The notes beneath the pieces are model-generated. The model searched no databases and was not told the origin of the DNA. It saw only the letters and a program-made list of their open reading frames with translations. Of a stretch of DNA of 64,000 nucleotides, positions 9,683 through 18,240 are shown one piece after another. A program made the translations under genes and the position numbers. Source of the DNA: Prorocentrum cordatum (Eukaryota > Sar > Dinophyceae > Prorocentrales > Prorocentraceae); contig CAUYUJ010001737.1 in NCBI GenBank assembly GCA_963575745.1, forward strand, positions 33,668 to 97,667. Direction: 5' to 3'. Every line of letters starts with the position of its first letter. Position 1 is the stretch's first letter.

Positions 9683-9965
9683 CTGGGAACCGGCGGTAAA
9701 CCGTCAACCAGGTTACCGCCGGGCACCTCGTAGAGCTCTTTTCTTGCACAGCGCTCCTCGGAACACGTGAAGGAAGCTTGAAGCGAGAGCCGAAAAACTC
9801 GAAAAGTCACGTTTTTCCCGGTTTTCATGCAAAGTTGGTTGCTCCAAATGTTTTGGTAGCAATACTGTACCTACGGGCCTGAGGATTTCACGGGCGCACG
9901 CCTCATAACCCACTACAGGTGCGAAAAATATAGTTTCTCAGAATGAATGGTCAAATATCTTTCAA
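9683..9965 (-). mobile_element. Type C HLE head, abutting the previous tail
   Basis: The head CTGGGAACCGGCGGTAAA begins at 9683, directly after the tail GAGGCA of the previous element, giving a head-to-tail junction. Both arms of the hairpin are intact (CCGGCGGTAA/TTACCGCCGG). The body runs to the TTTCAAA site near 9966, where the hairpin holding LINE alpha begins. Confidence 0.75.
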
Positions 9966-9997
9966 ACGAGGTCCCCGGCGGCAAACCGTCAACCTGG
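9966..9997 (-). repeat. Left arm of the HLE hairpin that received LINE alpha
   Basis: CCCCGGCGGCAAACCGTC followed by AACCTGG, then immediately the LINE alpha 3' end (TTTTTTGCGTCTTTGC). The first bases of the head are replaced by GAGGT. The matching outer sequence is CCGGGGACCTCGTAGAGCTC at 15864-15883. Confidence 0.7.
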
Positions 9998-10190
9998 TTT
10001 TTTGCGTCTTTGCTGGGACCGTCTTGGCCACTAAGGCCAGGTCCAACAAAGTATCAGGCGAAACAGAGCCTCTTATTTATCACGCAAGCAGTCAGCTCTT
10101 ATACCACACAGCGAAGCTGTTGGAATAAAGAGAATCACATGCCGCAATGACACAATCAAACGCAAAGCACACAAAAGACAAACGAATGAG

Positions 10191-11201
10191 TCAATGAACA
10201 GCGAAGCTGTTGGAATAGACAAGAACACAGATAAAGATGAAACAATGTGTGACATACCACTGCGAACGATCAAAGAAGGTCTGCACAACCTGTGGGAGCA
10301 CATCGCATATGCGCTCCGCCGCTGATAGTTCCGTATATGTAACAGTGGCGCTTGGTGGCAGACACCAAGCCGCAAGATACACATCCTTGAAAATGATGTC
10401 GGTCCGCGAGAAGATATATTTGTTTCGCAGACCAATCTGCATCCACACACCACAGGCACTTCCGCGGCTACAAACGCCCCCATCAAAGCCGGCTTTGATA
10501 AGGCAAGGAATATAACACTGAGATTCAAAATCGCTGAGGTAAATGAAATCGGCGTACACGTGGCCCTGACGGGCCGGATGGGTCAGCAAGTCAGCTCTCT
10601 GGTTCCATTCCCGAAAAGAATGAGAGAAGAAGTCACGGCCAGCCTCTGGAGGCCTCACCGAGTATGTTTCCTGCATCTCGTCCAACTTATGAATCAGAGT
10701 ATCCACCCTTTTCTGATAAACCTGAGCTAATACTTTCCATTTCCCACAGAGCCAGTTAATCACAAGCAGTGAGTCCCCCTGCATATCCAGTGGTATCCCA
10801 TCCGTTTCGAGGTCCCACTGTGTGCAACGCATGTTATGCAACGCAATACGTTTGCTGAGACGATCCCTATATGCTGGTGTATCCTCCCGATCCTGACCAA
10901 TATGAACCCCTCCATCCTCATCCACGTTCAAGAACACAGGCACCCCTGAGGACGCCAAGCCTTTGCATTTCTTTTGGAAATACTTCAACCTAGTACTAGA
11001 ACAAACATGTACAGCGAAATCCATGAAATTTTCAAAACTTCCAGCAAAGAACTCCCACCAGGATAACCCATAAAACGATTCCAATGAATAGTACCACGGA
11101 CGAAGTCCTGTACTCTCCTGTCCCCCCCGATGTCGTTTCATTGAGCTGGCCTCCTTCCATTTCCCCCAACATCTGAGAGCCTCGCTTGAATCTGTCCTCA
11201 T
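10191..11201 (-). CDS. LINE alpha C-terminal domain with permuted RNase H
   Basis: 336 codons, once the C-terminal part of ORF2. The block at residues 33-62 (GLRPWYYSLES, SWWEFFAG) matches the W-rich block of LINE beta. RNase H motifs appear as QGDSLLVINWLCGKW (141-155), REWNQRADLLTH (197-208), AGFDGGVCSRGSACGVW (237-253) and YTELSAAERI (289-298). In ordinary type 1 RNase H the FDGG-like and EL-A motifs come first; here they come last. All four carboxylates (D143, D204, D240, E291) are present. About 30 residues link the old C-terminus to the old N-terminus, a plausible permutation linker. The last 30 residues may be read past the natural end. Confidence 0.75.
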   Translation of the reverse strand: MRTDSSEALRCWGKWKEASSMKRHRGGQESTGLRPWYYSLESFYGLSWWEFFAGSFENFMDFAVHVCSSTRLKYFQKKCKGLASSGVPVFLNVDEDGGVHIGQDREDTPAYRDRLSKRIALHNMRCTQWDLETDGIPLDMQGDSLLVINWLCGKWKVLAQVYQKRVDTLIHKLDEMQETYSVRPPEAGRDFFSHSFREWNQRADLLTHPARQGHVYADFIYLSDFESQCYIPCLIKAGFDGGVCSRGSACGVWMQIGLRNKYIFSRTDIIFKDVYLAAWCLPPSATVTYTELSAAERICDVLPQVVQTFFDRSQWYVTHCFIFICVLVYSNSFAVH

Positions 11202-11482
11202 TCTATCCCACAGTCGGCCAAACGCCAGGCATGAGAAACGAGAATCTCTCCAAGCTCGTCGAGTTTGCCTCCAGCGCCTCCCGATCTGTGATCAACCCAT
11301 GGGCAAAATCATGGATGTCGATTGCCCACATCCAGTGCACTCTGAGAAACTTCTGTACGATACCCGCTTAGTGTGCATCATGAAATTTTTGTCTCGCACG
11401 TTCATACCCCCTCGTATTCCATTCCTGCTAACTTTCCCCTTCCCTCCGTATACAACGAGACATTACAGCCAGGCACTTACCC
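11202..11482 (-). pseudogene. Frameshifted C-terminal RT segment of LINE alpha ORF2
   Basis: In the frame not used by the upstream ORF, this segment reads EGKCLAVMSRCIRREGE, then RARQKFHD, a stop, and KFLRVHWMWAIDIHDFAHG. It aligns with EGKLLAIIGGRRKGV, YARDQFANLG and ELFIHKNWLWAKDIACFARG of LINE beta. It therefore links RT to the RNase H ORF and shows they were one protein. At least one frameshift and two stops break it. Confidence 0.75.
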
Positions 11483-14185
11483 TCAAGGGTAAGTAAGGGC
11501 ACTCAATGAACTAGAGTCGACCGTACATCCTTCCGCCGCGTAGAGAACAATATTCTGAACCCTCTGTGCATACCTCTCATACTTATCTTTCAACGGGATG
11601 GCCGTGGAGCGGAAGGTCGCCTGCCCCCAGAAAGCCCTGCGAGCAGAGTCAATACTAGCATCCAGATCTGGATGCTCGTTCACATGTAGTTCAGAACAAA
11701 TATGAGCCCCAAGCACCTCCATCTCCGTCACTCTTCTAAATCGATACACTCCCGAATCCTCCGACCCCATCGAGAGAGCAAGATCAGCAGTACGTAATAT
11801 TTCCCCTTCCGCATCTCGCGGAGGATCAACCCCGAACACCATGTACAATACACTGGACTCTTTCCATTGCATGCCATAGTCATGTAACTGCGTAGTTAGA
11901 CCGTATAACATGCGCGTGAGTTCCTCCCGACTCCGAGCCAGAACATAACAGTTGTCCGCCCAAAGGAAGTGATTAATAATCGAAACACAGCTAGTCGAGC
12001 CAGTCGCAAACTCAATACGATAACCTAGTCCTAGTACATCCCATTCTCGAATCGTGGAGCTCCACATAGCAGCAACAATAAGGTCGAAAGCCAATGGGCC
12101 CTCAGGCCCTCCCGTCCGAATACATCTATCCCACCTTACCTCCAAAACCTCAATCCCATCATAATAGACAGTGCCTACACATTCACACAAGGGGTTAAGT
12201 AGAGCATACTGTAGGTACAGGGGCACGCTCGCATGATCCAACCCGCGCCTGACATTGGCCACCGTGCAGTGATCGAACGCCTGGAGGACATCAGCGTTCG
12301 CCAAGTGCGCCGTTTCCCCTTTTCCCCATTGTGCAGCATGTTGACCTATATGTTTGATGCTAGCCGTGATTTCGTGTATACGACGATGTTCCTGGAAACC
12401 ATACAACCCAATATGACGAAACACTCCGTTTCTTTCAATATGGCCCTCAACCAGGAGAACAATACAGGAACTGAACCATCTCGAAACAGCATTCTGCATA
12501 CACAGCAAACGACCGTCTTTTAACTTAGTAATCCCTGTAATTTTGGGCATAAAAGAGACGAGGATCTCACGCCACGACTGAGGATACGGAGTCGTGAGCT
12601 TGATGATTTTATCGAACAACTTCTGGATCGCTCTGAGAGCACACCACGGCAAGCTCCTAAGAATCTCGCACGGCATCCCATCTGGCCCAGTAGCCCTCTG
12701 GGTCTTCAGCCGAGCCCGTGCTCTGAGAAGCAGCGCCATACTAATTCCCACAACTGATGTGGATCGTACCTCATGTACAGCCCTCATCCTGATCTCCTCC
12801 ATCATACTGTTGGTGGAATTCCGTACCTCCTCGGACGACACCTTGAAACGAACGAACTTGTCGAGCTCCTCCTTCCACTCCTCACGGTCCTCCGTCTCCC
12901 TCCCATCCACCACTAAATGTTTGATAGTATATCTGACCTTACGCTTTGTTGGGGGACATCTGCACATAATCATATCGCGTCGATAACTTCTGCGTAGACG
13001 ATTGGCCTCATTCTTTAACCTCCTCAACCTCTCCACCTCCTCCTTCGGACACATCTTAACCTCCTCCTCGGCCCTCGTGAGCTGCACCGGCCTGGACGGC
13101 TCTCTTGGTCTTCTCGCACCCGTGGTGGAGTAGTCCACTGTCGGTGACAAGTACGCCGCCAGCATAGCACTCTGCAAACATTGTGAACAGGTCACAGACG
13201 GACACCTCGAGAAGGCCGCACCGCCTAGATTCAAATCCACATGCTGCCGAGCCTGATGCTCATCAGCCCAAGTCGAACATTTGCATCCGACCAGGGACGG
13301 CCTAGACTTCTGACCAGGCTGGGGGTCAGGGCGACGAACAATCACATTCCCAGGGTCCGTGAAACTCGCCGTGATGATAGCGTGATCGGATAATCTACTG
13401 AACTGCTTCTTACCACCCCTCTTGAAACACCACTTCACCTCCAGATCCGAGAACTCCCAACGATGAGGGACCAGTAGGTAATCCAGGACCCTCTTCGAAG
13501 TCAGAAACCTGTTCTCCCCCCACGACTCCCAGGTATGCTTCCTAGTATTGAAAGTGTTGGCGGCCTTCAGTCCATGTGATTCCATGAACTCTAAGAGCAG
13601 CTCCTTCAGCCTCCTCCTCCTCCGATTCCTCCTCTCAATCTGCTGTGTACCGTCTCCTCCTCTCTCCCACCTCCTGTCCGTACGAGTACCCTCCTCTCCA
13701 GTAGCTCCATACTCTTCCCCATTATACGTAAACTTGCATCCAGGCGGAATCTCCACATTTGCATCAAGCAGAACACAAAAGCTGGCCTGAGGAAACTTAG
13801 TGCGGAGTACATTACGAGCACGACTGATCTGCTCATAGACCTCCGCAGCTATCTCTACACAATCCTCCACATGAGGGTCTGGCAAATACGCTGACACAAT
13901 AATAAGTGGTGACTTTTCTGACCCAAAGACGCCGACAACGAACCTCGTGAAACACGTAAAGAACATGCGGACGGCAGCCGCCCAAGATCTGTCGAAGATG
14001 AGAGCTGCCTTGCTACACGAACTAGTTTTGATGCGCCACCCCAAGCGTTCAAATTCACCATGCACAAGGTATTGAGTTTCCTGACATGCAAAGAGCCCAC
14101 CACATGCCCTCATATGATGGAGAATCTCAGCACATTTAAAATGAGCCTCACCTGCTTTGTTCAGGTTCCAGCTCGCCAAACGCAT
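11483..14185 (-). CDS. LINE alpha ORF2: APE endonuclease and reverse transcriptase
   Basis: About 900 codons from ATG at 14185; a TTG at 14206 is in frame but unlikely. Numbered from that TTG, the endonuclease spans about 10-283: WNLNKAGE (N15), ACQETQ (E43), VSAYLPD (Y107), VLLDAN (D148/N150), LDYLLVP and SDHAIITASF (D274/H275). These are the full set expected of an active APE-type nuclease that nicks target DNA. A basic linker (390-425) precedes RT: ARARL (496-500), motif A ANADVLQAFDH (636-646), motif B RTGGPEGPLAF (697-707) and motif C FLWADNCYVLA (747-757). A 4-bp repeat (CTTACTTACC) at about 11495 shifts the frame just before the conserved TLEGKCLAVM block. Translation stops at 11483, and the coding sequence continues degenerate to 11202. 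Confidence 0.85.
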   Translation of the reverse strand: MRLASWNLNKAGEAHFKCAEILHHMRACGGLFACQETQYLVHGEFERLGWRIKTSSCSKAALIFDRSWAAAVRMFFTCFTRFVVGVFGSEKSPLIIVSAYLPDPHVEDCVEIAAEVYEQISRARNVLRTKFPQASFCVLLDANVEIPPGCKFTYNGEEYGATGEEGTRTDRRWERGGDGTQQIERRNRRRRRLKELLLEFMESHGLKAANTFNTRKHTWESWGENRFLTSKRVLDYLLVPHRWEFSDLEVKWCFKRGGKKQFSRLSDHAIITASFTDPGNVIVRRPDPQPGQKSRPSLVGCKCSTWADEHQARQHVDLNLGGAAFSRCPSVTCSQCLQSAMLAAYLSPTVDYSTTGARRPREPSRPVQLTRAEEEVKMCPKEEVERLRRLKNEANRLRRSYRRDMIMCRCPPTKRKVRYTIKHLVVDGRETEDREEWKEELDKFVRFKVSSEEVRNSTNSMMEEIRMRAVHEVRSTSVVGISMALLLRARARLKTQRATGPDGMPCEILRSLPWCALRAIQKLFDKIIKLTTPYPQSWREILVSFMPKITGITKLKDGRLLCMQNAVSRWFSSCIVLLVEGHIERNGVFRHIGLYGFQEHRRIHEITASIKHIGQHAAQWGKGETAHLANADVLQAFDHCTVANVRRGLDHASVPLYLQYALLNPLCECVGTVYYDGIEVLEVRWDRCIRTGGPEGPLAFDLIVAAMWSSTIREWDVLGLGYRIEFATGSTSCVSIINHFLWADNCYVLARSREELTRMLYGLTTQLHDYGMQWKESSVLYMVFGVDPPRDAEGEILRTADLALSMGSEDSGVYRFRRVTEMEVLGAHICSELHVNEHPDLDASIDSARRAFWGQATFRSTAIPLKDKYERYAQRVQNIVLYAAEGCTVDSSSLSALTYP

Positions 14186-14209
14186 GCCTCGGACGAGGCG
14201 CCTCAAACG

Positions 14210-15682
14210 TCACTGCCTACGATTTACTGCCTGAAGTATCTCATTCATGGGGACCGTCAGCGCAGGATAGATAGATACAATACGAGCCCATGCATCAGCA
14301 TGAAGAACCCAAGCCCCTGTGGTGTTGGTATACGTCGCAAAACAGACGGGTCGGAGATTCGGAACAGCTTGAGTCCAAATCTGACTCCTCGGTGGCCCCA
14401 CCTCCCCACGGATCTCGATTTGAACATGAGCCGATGTCATACTTCGCCAAGTCCCACAGAAACGAGCAACCGCTTTCACATGATCGCGCTTCCAGGGTGC
14501 ACACTCCACAAGCGTTCGAATCTTTCTGGGATCGATAGGCGTGTCCATATCTTGAATGAGAACATCGGCATTTGGATATGTATAACCTGGAGGCGAAGCA
14601 ATACGATCGGCTGGTTCCTTACAGACCATATCCATCCATTTCTTTATTCTCCAAAGGGTGTCCCGTGCTGTCCCTTCTTTGAAACCGACCTTCACGCTTC
14701 CGTACATATATTTTCCTCCGTTTAATCGTTCAGTTTTATCTTTGTCGTAAGCATTCCTTTCCTCCCCCTGAAGTGTTCCAATCATATTCGATATAAGCTG
14801 TGACGCATCCACCCAGGGTATCATTTGATTTTCCCGATTTACTTGATTTGACCAATCTGTAACCCACCCTTTGAGTTCAAGATAAGTTGGCGTAAACTGG
14901 CTCGATCGCCCTTGTTGCACGTGAGGGACCGAACCTACACCTCCACCAGAGGACCCGCCAGGGCCCACACTAGTCGAAACCGATGCGGCAGGAGATCCAG
15001 CCAAAAATTGCTTAACCTGTTTCTCCAGAATATCTGTCCGTGCATCTGATTTGTCCATGCGCTCCGTATGCAACTTAAGTGTGTCATCAACTCTTTTGAT
15101 GTCCGTCTTCGTCGATTGAACAACATGGACGAGATCCTCATGTGCATCCTCCGTTTTCCAAACATGCTTCATCATCATCTGTTTGAAAGGATCCTTCTCC
15201 TGCGCTAACATAAACTTCCTCTCCTCCTCTATCTCTGGGCCCCGTGCACGTTTAGAACGAATCTCACTATCCCCCGTCATTTCGGCATCCGCCGCTGCAG
15301 CAACATGAGTCATATTCTCTAGAATGTTACCGTCCAATCCGTATTTGTCTAACCAATTCTTATCGTCCTCACGTTGACGCTTGTTTGATGCTGCCTCCAG
15401 GGCCTGCAAGTCTTTCTGATCCCACGGCTGGTATTCCTCAAGGTAATCGAAGTTGACCCTATCGTCCTGGTAATCCTCAGTGGGTATATCCAGATTCTTT
15501 TGACGACGAAACCACTCCTCAGTACTTTCACCCCAATGCTCGAGACCGATCTCTCTCCTCAAGGCCAGCTGGGCCTCAGGGCTGTCGGACGACGTTGCGT
15601 CAACATGATCCAGCACACAAGAAACTGCCACTCGTTCAATAAGATAATATATGCAGACAGACAATAGACAGCAGTGCAGCAC
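14210..15682 (-). CDS. LINE alpha ORF1 protein (putative RNA-binding/chaperone)
   Basis: 490 codons with no recognised nucleic-acid-binding signature; named by position directly upstream of the endonuclease-RT ORF. The first 25 residues are hydrophobic (LLSVCIYYLIERVAVSCVL) and may be untranslated in practice, but no other early Met exists. Residues 45-170 are charged, with a short basic patch (RSKRARG). About 175-225 look like a coiled coil (VQSTKTDIKRVDDTLKLH onward), which in LINE ORF1 proteins mediates trimerisation. A Gly/Ser linker (GPGGSSGGGVGS) separates a C-terminal domain of about 230 residues, rich in W and K. The ORF ends with TGA, and ORF2 lies downstream in the same frame with its first ATG 24 nt later. 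No CCHC zinc knuckle is visible. Confidence 0.65.
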   Translation of the reverse strand: MLHCCLLSVCIYYLIERVAVSCVLDHVDATSSDSPEAQLALRREIGLEHWGESTEEWFRRQKNLDIPTEDYQDDRVNFDYLEEYQPWDQKDLQALEAASNKRQREDDKNWLDKYGLDGNILENMTHVAAAADAEMTGDSEIRSKRARGPEIEEERKFMLAQEKDPFKQMMMKHVWKTEDAHEDLVHVVQSTKTDIKRVDDTLKLHTERMDKSDARTDILEKQVKQFLAGSPAASVSTSVGPGGSSGGGVGSVPHVQQGRSSQFTPTYLELKGWVTDWSNQVNRENQMIPWVDASQLISNMIGTLQGEERNAYDKDKTERLNGGKYMYGSVKVGFKEGTARDTLWRIKKWMDMVCKEPADRIASPPGYTYPNADVLIQDMDTPIDPRKIRTLVECAPWKRDHVKAVARFCGTWRSMTSAHVQIEIRGEVGPPRSQIWTQAVPNLRPVCFATYTNTTGAWVLHADAWARIVSIYPALTVPMNEILQAVNRRQ

Positions 15683-15834
15683 ACCAGAAAGTATCTCAAT
15701 ACCACGAAGAAGAATTCAGCGTACAATACACGAGATGTAATGTAAGCAAACAAAGACCTCGGGGGAACCCAGGCTCGCCCAGGCTCACACCCCGAGGCGA
15801 AGGCTCGCTAGAACGTCTGGAGGTTACCCAGGCA

Positions 15835-15866
15835 GAGACGTTCTTGAGCCGAGACGTTCTTGAGCC
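15835..15866 (-). repeat. Tandem 16-bp repeat with GGCTCAAG at the LINE alpha 5' end
   Basis: On the minus strand the first bases of the element are two perfect copies of GGCTCAAGAACGTCTC (15851-15866 and 15835-15850). GGCTCAAG is the 3' octamer of the dinoflagellate trans-spliced leader. Stacked leader remnants at the 5' ends of retroposed cDNAs are known from dinoflagellates. The match is short, so chance is possible. Confidence 0.45.
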
Positions 15867-16496
15867 GGGGACCTCGTAGAGCTCTCTCCTTGCCCAGTTC
15901 CTCGAAACACGTGAAGCACCGAAAATCTCCGAGCTCGAGGTCTGAACTCAGTCTGTTACTCGAGCTAGCTCTTTACAGGCGCTGTTGGTATTATGTACTA
16001 AAGTCGCATTTCTCAAGTTCTCTTTACATGTCTCAAGATCTCTTTACATGCGCTGTTGGTATTATGTACTTAACTCGAGCTGTAGGTGAGTTATCGAGCT
16101 GATGCGTACAGAAACCGATTCGGAATCATCAGGGGCGCTCGGCTGAAGCATCTAGAGCTCTCACCAGATCTGCTACTCGAGCTAGGTCCGCAAAACTATT
16201 CGTATGCGACCGATAACTCGAGCCGCAGATGAGCTTGAGACTCTCCCGCACAGAAATCAGAAGAAAAAATATATCTCACGTGTCTCTGCCAGTCCCATTC
16301 TCAGGTCCGCAGATGCAATGTTACTATCGCGAAAACCGACGTTGGATGAAAACGAAAAAAAACAACGAATTGTTCGAGCTTCTTTCTTTATGCTTGAGAA
16401 AGCTTTTCCCGTGTGTTCCGAGCAGCGCCGCGCGAGAAAAGAGCTCTACCAGGCTCCTGGCGGTAACCTGGTTGACGGTTTACCGCCGGCTCCCAG
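15867..16496. mobile_element. Rearranged HLE pieces of both orientations
   Basis: 15867-15935 is a type D head remnant (right arm, CCTCGTAGAGCTC, TTGCCCAG). 15936-16200 holds 178-bp repeat sequence partly inverted, with a 23-bp stretch (CGCTGTTGGTATTATGTACT...) present twice (about 15979 and 16051). 16201-16496 is the 3' half of a flipped type C HLE ending in a complete hairpin (arms GGCGGTAA/TTACCGCC) and CTCCCAG at 16496. Confidence 0.55.
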
Positions 16497-16632
16497 TTCT
16501 TCAACGGAATGGCCGTGGGGCGGAAGAAAGAAGCCTGACCCCAGAAGACCCTCCGAGCCGAGTCAATACTAGCATCCAAATCTGGGTGCTCGTTCACGTG
16601 TAGTTCAGAACAAATGTGAGCTCCAAGTACGA
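16497..16632 (-). pseudogene. LINE alpha ORF2 fragment (post-RT region)
   Basis: 136 bp closely matching LINE alpha at about 11592-11725. Its minus-strand frame reads NEHPDLDASIDSARR and FWGQA, as in the RT C-terminal part. It begins right after a flipped HLE 3' terminus (CAG/T) and ends in repeat sequence. It is a relic of a third alpha copy. Confidence 0.75.
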
Positions 16633-16896
16633 TCTCAGCTCGATCGGGTACCTTTTACCAGGGGCGGGATCGGCTGTTTCGAGTACCTCGTAGAGCTCTT
16701 CGGCATCGACGGGTACCTTTTACTGTCAAAAAGCGCAGGGGCGGGATCGGCTGTTTCGAGTACCTCGTAGAGCCCTTCGGCATGAGCTAGAGGAATTCCG
16801 GCGCGGGGTGGAGCTAGTTAGCCGACCCGACCAAAAGAGACAATGTGGCACATTTGGGTTGGTTTTGCTTTGATTTGAAAGATGTTTGACCATTCA
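16633..16896 (+). mobile_element. Flipped HLE 5' ends, partly duplicated
   Basis: A flipped type B fragment (GATCTCAGCTCGATCGGGTACC) is followed by two flipped 5' ends, TACCTCGTAGAGC at about 16685 and 16754, with a repeated GCAGGGGCGGGATCGGCTG stretch between. The second 5' end continues through GGAATTCCGGCGCGGGG and GAGCTAGTTAGCC into type A body, up to the minus-polarity head at 16897. Confidence 0.6.
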
Positions 16897-18205
16897 CTGG
16901 GCGCCGGCGGTAAACCGTCAACCTGGTTGTTTTGCGATCGACTATGCGGGCCGTCAGGCCCAGTCGCTAGCAGGAAAAAGGGCGGCATACAGAATCAGGC
17001 AAGACACCCACCACTCTTTGAGCGGAAGTGGGCACATGCGAAACTCTTATTCCGAACAAAGTGAAAAGCACGCGGAGCTCTTATACCAACATGCGCGCAT
17101 GCCCGACACACACACACACAGCATGGCAAGAGTCAATGCAAACACAAAGTCCGAAGTATGTCGAAACCTCAGAGACACATCGATGATGCGACAAACGACC
17201 GTGTTACGATATTTCCATCAAAGAAACAACATGCACAAACCAAAGAATGTAAGAGAATGGTGATACTGATCGGACGCATCTCAGATGGCAGGCCAGAGCA
17301 CGACTCATACGCCTGGAGACCTCGTAGAGCTCTTCTCTTGCCCAGCTCCTCGGAACACGTGAAGCAAGCTTAAGCGAGAGCCAAAAAACTCTAAAAAGTC
17401 GGTAGCATACAAATAGTTTTGCGGACTTAGCTCGAGAAGCAGACTCTGTTCAGAGCTCTAGATGCTTCAGCCAAACGCCCTTGATGATTATGTATCGGTT
17501 TCTGTGCGTACCAGCTCGATTTCTGTGCGTACCAGCTCTGTAGCTGTGCTACAGCTAGAGTTAAGTGCAGAATACCGACAGCGCCTCTAAAGAGAACTTG
17601 AGAAATACGAATAGTGTTGTGGACCTAGCTCGAGTAGCAGAACGAGTTCAGGCCTCTCGATGCACCAGACGCACGCGCCTGGTGATACTGAATCGGTTTA
17701 TGTGCGCACCAGCTCTGTAGCTCCTCTGAATCTTGAGTTGAGTACAGAAAACCGACATCACTGGTCAAGATGACTCGAATAGCACAAATAGTTTGACGGA
17801 CCTAGTTCGAGTAGCAGACCGAGTTCAGGCCTCTGGATGCAACAGACGCCTGATGATTCTGAATCGGTTTCTGTAAGTATCAGCTCTGTAGCTCTCCGAA
17901 ATCTCGACTTAAGTACAGAAAACCGTGAACGCGTGTCGAGATGACTCGGAACGCAGTTGGTTCCAGCAAGTCTTTTGATAGTGATATTGCAGCTACGGAC
18001 CTGAGAATTTGACTGGCAGGCGCGGCATAAGCCACTACACGTGAGAAAAATACTGGTACTCAAAATGAATGGTCAAATATCTTTCAAATCAAAGCAAAAC
18101 CAACCCAAAGTTGACACATTGTCTCTTTGGGTCGGGTCGGCCAACTAGCTCCACCCCGCGCCGAAATTCCTCTAGCTCATCGATGCCGAAGAGCTCTACG
18201 AGGTA
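16897..18205 (-). mobile_element. Type D HLE with a retroelement in its hairpin
   Basis: The head CTGGGCGCCGGCGGTAAA is at 16897 and the tail GAGCTCTACGAGGTA ends at 18205; no unmatched head lies between. The hairpin loop is split by a retroelement (about 16928-17313). The body has TTGCCCAGCTCCTCGGAACACG, several 178-bp-type units (17400-17950) and then the right half shared with type C. The host flank on the left is CCATTCA. Confidence 0.7.
16928..17313 (-). mobile_element. 5'-truncated retroelement 3' end (delta) in an HLE hairpin loop
   Basis: Follows GTCAACCTGG with TTGTTTTGCGATCGACTATG and a GGGCCGTCAGGCCC stem, the same arrangement as the other LINE 3' ends. The inner part (CGAACAAAGTG, ACACCCACCACT) is shared with the element at 23505-24726. 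It ends just before GAGACCTCGTAGAGC. No ORF. Confidence 0.6.
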
Positions 18206-18240
18206 CTGAAACCGGCGGTAAACCGTCAACCAGGTTTTTG

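Larger units (their letters stand above)
9998..15864 (-). mobile_element. LINE alpha, near-full-length non-LTR retrotransposon
   Basis: About 5.9 kb on the minus strand: 5' UTR (15864-15683), ORF1, ORF2 with APE endonuclease, RT and permuted RNase H, then a 3' UTR (10190-9998). The 3' UTR has two copies of the mini-hairpin ACAGCGAAGCTGT with TTGGAATA beside it (near 10109 and 10199). It also has a TTGGCCAC/GGCCAGG stem near the 3' terminus, which has no poly(A). Both junctions fall in an HLE terminal hairpin. ORF2 carries a 4-bp duplication frameshift and two further stops, so this copy is dead or nearly so. Confidence 0.85.

Noticed and set aside
11484-11505. GGGTAAGTG as a 5' splice site ending LINE alpha ORF2
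   Set aside because: The downstream frame is explained by a 4-bp duplication, and the following sequence is coding by homology to LINE beta, so no intron is needed.
14060-14725. 221-codon plus-strand ORF opposite LINE alpha ORF1/ORF2
   Set aside because: Antisense shadow crossing the ORF1-ORF2 junction, with no domain signature.
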